DNA from: Ligilactobacillus pabuli
GTDB taxonomy: Bacteria > Bacillota > Bacilli > Lactobacillales > Lactobacillaceae
Assembly: GCF_022836475.1 (NCBI RefSeq)
Contig: NZ_BQXH01000016.1
Coordinates: 1-52,869 of the forward strand
DNA: 52,869 nt
Reading direction: 5' to 3'
Shown: positions 48,912-52,869 of the stretch, one piece after another
Layout of the letters: each line of letters begins with the position of its first letter
Position numbering within the stretch: position 1 is the first letter of the stretch
Notes under the pieces: model-generated
What the model was told of the DNA's origin: nothing
Databases searched by the model: none
What the model saw: the letters and a program-made list of their open reading frames with translations, nothing else
Position numbers and translations under genes: made by a program

Positions 48912-51245
48912 ATGTTAGACCTCAAAAATATTAAGAAATATTATACGGTGGGAGATACGACCACCAAAGCGTTAGATGACGTGTCAATTTCCTTTCGAGA
49001 AAAGGAATTTGTTTCGATTTTAGGTGCAAGTGGTTCGGGTAAAACCACCATGTTAAACATGATCGGCGGCTTAGACCGTTACGATTCAGGGGACTTGGTG
49101 ATTAACGGCCAGTCCACCAAAACCTTTAAAGACAGTGATTGGGATGCTTACCGGAATAACTCTGTGGGCTTCATTTTTCAAAATTACAATATTATCACTC
49201 ATTTAAGCATTATTGATAATGTGACGATGGGGATGACCTTGAGTGGAGTTGGCAGTGAAGAAAAAATTACCAAGGCCAAAGAGGCGTTAGTCCGCGTTGG
49301 TTTGGAAAAGCATATGAATAAGAAACCAGCCCAACTTTCTGGTGGCCAGTTACAGCGGGTTGCGATCGCGCGGGCTCTGGCCAATGACCCAGAGATTTTG
49401 CTGGCGGATGAACCAACGGGAGCTTTGGATACTGAGACCAGCCATGAGATCATGGACTTGATCAAGGAATTAGCCAAGGACCGTTTGGTAATTATGGTGA
49501 CACATAATCCGGAACTGGCTGAAGAATATTCTGACCGGATCATTCGTTTTAACGATGGGGTCGTTTTAGATGACTCAGACCCTTATCAAAGCGGGGAAGT
49601 TAATGAAGATTTCGAACTCAAACGAACCAAGATGAGTTTTTGGACGGCTTTGAAACTGTCCTTTACTAACATTAAGACTAAAAAGGGTCGGACCTTCTTG
49701 ACGATGTTTGCCTCTAGTATCGGAATCATTGGGATCGGGATCGTCTTGGCTTTGTCGAATGGTTTCCAAAAACAAATCGACAGCACACAATCTGAGACAC
49801 TTTCCCAGTTCCCAGTCACGATTTCTCGAGTAGGGTTAGATTCACAAGCAGCAATGCAGTCGCAAGCCAGCGGCAAGAATAACTTTGCGAAGGGCCAATC
49901 GGTCACAGCGAAGAAGAGTGCGGCTGAATCGGCACAACATATTAACAAACTTGATCAAAAGTACGTTGATTATGTCCAAGATATTAAAAAATCAGCTGCC
50001 AAAGATCTGGCCTTTAGTTACACAACTGGATTTAACTTAGTTCGTCAGGTCGACGGCAAGTACCAGCCAGTTACTTTTTCTAACCAAGACCAATCTCAGG
50101 CACAAGGACAAATGGGTGACCCTAGCGCCGTAGTCGGAGTTGGTGGTGCTGTTTATCCGACTGACCGTCAGGGGAAGATGAGTTTCTTACACCGAAACTA
50201 CCAAGTTTTGGCAGGTAAATATCCACAGAAGAAGACGGACCTGATCTTGATTGCTGATCAACACAATAATGTTAATTTGAATGCACTCAAGAACTTAGGC
50301 TTTGACGTTAAAAATGACCAAAACCTAAAGGCTTCTAAGCTAATTGGGACTAAGGTCAAATTAGTGGCCAACGATGATTTTTACCAGAAATTACCAACGG
50401 GGACGTTTGTACCGGCAAGAGACTATGCTCAAATGGCGAACTCTAGCCGGGCTAAGACTTTAACTGTGACTGGGATCTTACGGACGAAGTCGAAAAACTC
50501 TGACGGCTTGCTGGCTAATGGAGTGGCCTATAATGATCGTTTAACCAAAGAAGTGGTTGACCAAAACAAGAATTCCGCAATTGCGACTGCGCAACGGGCT
50601 AGCCAACAAAATGTCTTGACCGGTCAGCCGATCAAGGCCGGAACACAACCTGATCTAATGGCTTACCTGGGCGCTGCAAGTGTACCAAGCACGATTCAAA
50701 TTTATCCAAAGAGTTTCAAGGAAAAAGACCAAGTGACTGATTATTTGGATAAATATAACCATGGCAAATCGGCGGATGACAAAATTGTCTACAACGATTT
50801 AGCCGGCAATATTAGTTCTTTAACTGGCGGCTTAATGGATGCCATTACGTATGTCTTGATTGGTTTTGCGGCCATTTCATTGGTAACTTCAATGATCATG
50901 ATCGCAATTATCACCTATACGTCTGTTTTGGAACGGACCAAGGAAATTGGGGTCTTGAAGGCACTGGGAGCACGAAAGAAGGATATTACTCGAGTCTTTG
51001 ATGCTGAAACCACGATTTTAGGTGTCGGCTCTGGGATCTTAGGGGTATTGATCGCGTGGTTGATCACCTTCCCAGCTAATGTGGTCTTGGAAAAGGTCAC
51101 AGACTTAAGCAATGTGGCTCAACTGAATCCATGGCACGCAGTACTTTTGATCATCATCAGTACGATCCTGACAGTGTTGGGCGGCCACGTTCCTGCACGA
51201 ATGGGTTCGAAGAAAGACGCAGCAATTGCGTTAAGATCTGAATAA
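48912..51245 (+). CDS. ABC transporter, fused ATPase-FtsX permease (MacB-like)
   Basis: A 777-aa fusion. The N-terminal ATPase (about 1-235) has Walker A GASGSGKTT, signature LSGGQLQRVAIARAL, Walker B LLADEPTGALD and switch His in VMVTHNPEL, of the LolD/MacB class. A first helix (FASSIGIIGIGIVLALSNGF, about 275-295) is followed by a large extracytoplasmic domain (about 300-640, Gln/Lys-rich). Three C-terminal helices carry the FtsX motif (EIGVLKALGARKKDITRVF). ATG 48912 follows GAGAGGAG. Such fusions export peptides or act in antimicrobial-peptide resistance; no two-component system adjoins. A hairpin without T run (51279-51304) lies behind it. Confidence 0.88.
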   Translation: MLDLKNIKKYYTVGDTTTKALDDVSISFREKEFVSILGASGSGKTTMLNMIGGLDRYDSGDLVINGQSTKTFKDSDWDAYRNNSVGFIFQNYNIITHLSIIDNVTMGMTLSGVGSEEKITKAKEALVRVGLEKHMNKKPAQLSGGQLQRVAIARALANDPEILLADEPTGALDTETSHEIMDLIKELAKDRLVIMVTHNPELAEEYSDRIIRFNDGVVLDDSDPYQSGEVNEDFELKRTKMSFWTALKLSFTNIKTKKGRTFLTMFASSIGIIGIGIVLALSNGFQKQIDSTQSETLSQFPVTISRVGLDSQAAMQSQASGKNNFAKGQSVTAKKSAAESAQHINKLDQKYVDYVQDIKKSAAKDLAFSYTTGFNLVRQVDGKYQPVTFSNQDQSQAQGQMGDPSAVVGVGGAVYPTDRQGKMSFLHRNYQVLAGKYPQKKTDLILIADQHNNVNLNALKNLGFDVKNDQNLKASKLIGTKVKLVANDDFYQKLPTGTFVPARDYAQMANSSRAKTLTVTGILRTKSKNSDGLLANGVAYNDRLTKEVVDQNKNSAIATAQRASQQNVLTGQPIKAGTQPDLMAYLGAASVPSTIQIYPKSFKEKDQVTDYLDKYNHGKSADDKIVYNDLAGNISSLTGGLMDAITYVLIGFAAISLVTSMIMIAIITYTSVLERTKEIGVLKALGARKKDITRVFDAETTILGVGSGILGVLIAWLITFPANVVLEKVTDLSNVAQLNPWHAVLLIIISTILTVLGGHVPARMGSKKDAAIALRSE

Positions 51246-51347
51246 AGAATTTAAAGATTTACCAGCTAACATTTAAGCATGGTCGGCTCACTGAAGCTGA
51301 CCATCGCCTTACATAGAACGAGTTAACTGGCAACAAGAGGAGAAATT

Positions 51348-52703
51348 ATGGCGGAAAATAGATTGAAACATGGAATCAGTACAACTGGACTGATCGCACT
51401 TGGTTCAGGCGGAGTGATCGGTAGTAGTTGGATTTATACAAATAGTCAGTTTTTTAAGCAGTATGGTGCCGGCGGAGAAATTTTTGGCCTCCTGACCGCA
51501 TCTGTTTTAGCGATTTTGGTGTCCCTATCCTTTGCGGAATTATCGACGATTTATCCGAAGGCCGGTGGGGAAGTTGTATATGGATATGAAGCTTTTGGCA
51601 AAAAAGGCGGCCTGTTTGCCGGTTGGGCGCTGCTTGGTTCATATTTAAGTGCGTTAGCATTTTATGTCACAGCTTCTAGTTTCTTATTAGGTGAGATCTT
51701 CCCTCAAATTGCTCGAGGCCCGTACTATACGTTTGCGGGGGCCAGAGTTCATTATAGTGAATTGATCATTGGGGTGTTGATCACGCTCTTTATCTTTGCA
51801 ATCAACTATTTGGGCGCCCAATTGACCAGTAACGTTCAAATTGTATTGTTTGCTTTGTTGATCATCTTAGGTTTAGCGTTAGTGGTCGTGGGCTTTTCTC
51901 ACGGATCAGTCAGCAACTTTAGTCCGTCCTTTTATGAACATCAAGCTAAGACACCAGCGATTTTCCGCTTCATTTTGCCAGCGATGACCTTCTTAACTGG
52001 CTGGGAATCAATTGGTGTAATGGCCGAAGAGGTTAAAACACCGGCTCATAAAATTGGTAAGATCATTATTTTGTCAATTTCAATTGCGGCCCTGTTTTAT
52101 ATTACCGTCCTTTTGTCATCAGCTTGGGTTTACCCATGGAAAGAAACGGCTACGATGCAAATGGGCTCGATCGATGCGTTTAAAGCTGCTGGGTTCCCTA
52201 AATTGGGGACTGCCGCTTATATTATCGCCTTTTTGGGCTTAGGAACTAGTTTCTTGGCACTGTTTTCTGCAGCGCCACGCCTGATTTTTTCATTGGCACA
52301 AAAAGAAATTTTGCCGAAGTTTTTTGCAGAGATCCATCCACGTCATGGAACACCAGCACGTGCTGTTTGTTTGACACTTGTTTTGGTCTTAGGACTAGGC
52401 TGGATGGGCAAAGGTGCACTAACTTACTTCCTAGACATTGGTGGTTTCCTAACAGCTTTAGCTTGGGGGATCAATGCCTTTAATCTTCGTAAAATTCGGA
52501 AGATCCACCCAGAACTTAAAGGCGGCTTTAGAAACAAACATCTTTTCTTGCCAACGTTGGGCGGAGTGATTGCCATCGTGATCGCTTTGGCAACGGTAAT
52601 TCCTGGGACTGCTGTTTCATTGGTTTGGCCATATGAATACGTGATCTTAGGAGTATGGATCGTGATCGGGTTATTAGCATTTTTCACTAGTAAAAAAGCA
52701 TAA
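51348..52703 (+). CDS. APC family amino acid permease
   Basis: A 451-aa permease with 12 helices of the APC superfamily. Diagnostic parts are GLIALGSGGVIGSSWIYT in helix 1, FAELSTIYPKAGGEVVYGYEAFG and FLTGWESIGVMAEEVKTPAHKIG (helix 6-7 region). ATG with GAGGAG. The substrate is not clear; this type transports amino acids, polyamines or glutamate/GABA by exchange. It is followed by a terminator that has become a group II intron target. Confidence 0.88.
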   Translation: MAENRLKHGISTTGLIALGSGGVIGSSWIYTNSQFFKQYGAGGEIFGLLTASVLAILVSLSFAELSTIYPKAGGEVVYGYEAFGKKGGLFAGWALLGSYLSALAFYVTASSFLLGEIFPQIARGPYYTFAGARVHYSELIIGVLITLFIFAINYLGAQLTSNVQIVLFALLIILGLALVVVGFSHGSVSNFSPSFYEHQAKTPAIFRFILPAMTFLTGWESIGVMAEEVKTPAHKIGKIIILSISIAALFYITVLLSSAWVYPWKETATMQMGSIDAFKAAGFPKLGTAAYIIAFLGLGTSFLALFSAAPRLIFSLAQKEILPKFFAEIHPRHGTPARAVCLTLVLVLGLGWMGKGALTYFLDIGGFLTALAWGINAFNLRKIRKIHPELKGGFRNKHLFLPTLGGVIAIVIALATVIPGTAVSLVWPYEYVILGVWIVIGLLAFFTSKKA

Positions 52704-52716
52704 TTTGTAGAAATCA

Positions 52717-52762
52717 AAACTGCTCGCTTGACAACTAACTATTGTCGGGCGAGCAGTTTTTT
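52717..52762 (+). terminator. Terminator of the APC permease gene, intron target
   Basis: AAAACTGCTCGCTTGACAA pairs with TTGTCGGGCGAGCAGTTTT (two G-U) and is followed by T residues. The group II intron starts directly behind it. Confidence 0.9.
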
Positions 52763-52763
52763 A

Positions 52764-52869
52764 GTGCGCCCGGCATGGGCAGTAACTAGGCGGTGCAAGT
52801 CCGCTGTGAGCCGTAGTGGTCGGTATCACGAGTCGAAGACAAGGGTGTCTATCGCGAGGTAGAATCTGA
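52764..52869 (+). mobile_element. Group II intron, 5' end (truncated by window edge)
   Basis: Starts with the 5' splice consensus GTGCGCCCGGCATGGGC (GUGYG) and continues with sequence typical of domain I of bacterial group II introns. Insertion directly behind an intrinsic terminator hairpin is the habit of class C introns. The intron-encoded reverse transcriptase and 3' end lie outside the window, so class and completeness are inferred. Confidence 0.8.

Overview
The window looks like chromosomal DNA of a low-to-moderate GC Gram-positive bacterium of the family Lactobacillaceae. Strong AAGGAGG-type ribosome binding sites, many TTG/GTG starts, lipobox lipoproteins, OppA/BMP binding proteins, Mga-like and MarR regulators, DUF4811, KtrAB and NupABC all fit this. 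The genus cannot be fixed from the sequence alone. The window starts in the last 25 codons of an IS3-family transposase and ends 106 nt into a group II intron inserted just behind a transcription terminator. Two multicopy mobile elements at the two edges suggest this is a complete assembly contig broken at repeats.

Layout. 0-6 kb: polyamine acetyltransferase (speG), two small related unknown proteins, an orphan OppA lipoprotein (minus), a succinate-semialdehyde-type dehydrogenase with a cre site (minus), and a coiled-coil unknown. 6-11.4 kb: MarR regulator, heterodimeric ABC multidrug exporter and lipoprotein as one operon. 11.5-18.3 kb: MarR plus DHA2 drug exporter (minus), a 58-aa small membrane protein, an ArsB/SLC13-type permease, an OsmC protein, an Mga-like regulator and a YczE-like membrane protein. 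18.5-28.6 kb: fructosamine-kinase-like protein, AI-2E-family permease, NAD(P)-binding protein, ktrBA potassium uptake (minus), SRAP (HMCES/YedK) protein, CynX-like MFS, GNAT, msrB (minus) and a two-gene ABC transporter. 28.8-34.4 kb: bmpA-nupABC nucleoside ABC uptake system. 34.5-41 kb: LemA/TPM pair, menG, zinc-ribbon unknown, CPBP protease, DHA2 exporter plus DUF4811. 41.2-45 kb: a solitary 1249-aa C-family DNA polymerase related to DnaE. 45-52.7 kb: second orphan OppA, P1 peptidase, ECF S component, ABC-FtsX fusion and an APC amino-acid permease.

The most striking signal is not a gene. At least 11 full and 4 truncated copies of a ~120-128 bp element lie between genes at seven loci, in both orientations. 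Each copy is a nested double hairpin with fixed unpaired-looking blocks (AGTCGAGCTRCG, TCCGC, TGCTC, CTCCGCTCTGT). Its helix arms differ in sequence from copy to copy but keep their complementarity, including a constant 3'-side bulge (CCC or AACC/AAGC). This covariation points to a structured RNA, or a DNA structure under selection. Five copies stand in tandem directly in front of nupA, and most loci end just upstream of a ribosome binding site. A second repeat family has a 41-bp period and a small covarying hairpin per unit, at three loci. Two candidate small RNAs or leaders share a TTATTCGCG block, and one has a terminator loop exactly complementary to an upstream segment.

As a whole the genes describe a nutrient-scavenging, multidrug-exporting lactic acid bacterium: peptide, nucleoside, potassium and amino-acid uptake, several drug exporters each with its own MarR regulator, and stress repair (MsrB, OsmC, SRAP). 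No tRNA, rRNA or CRISPR array was seen.
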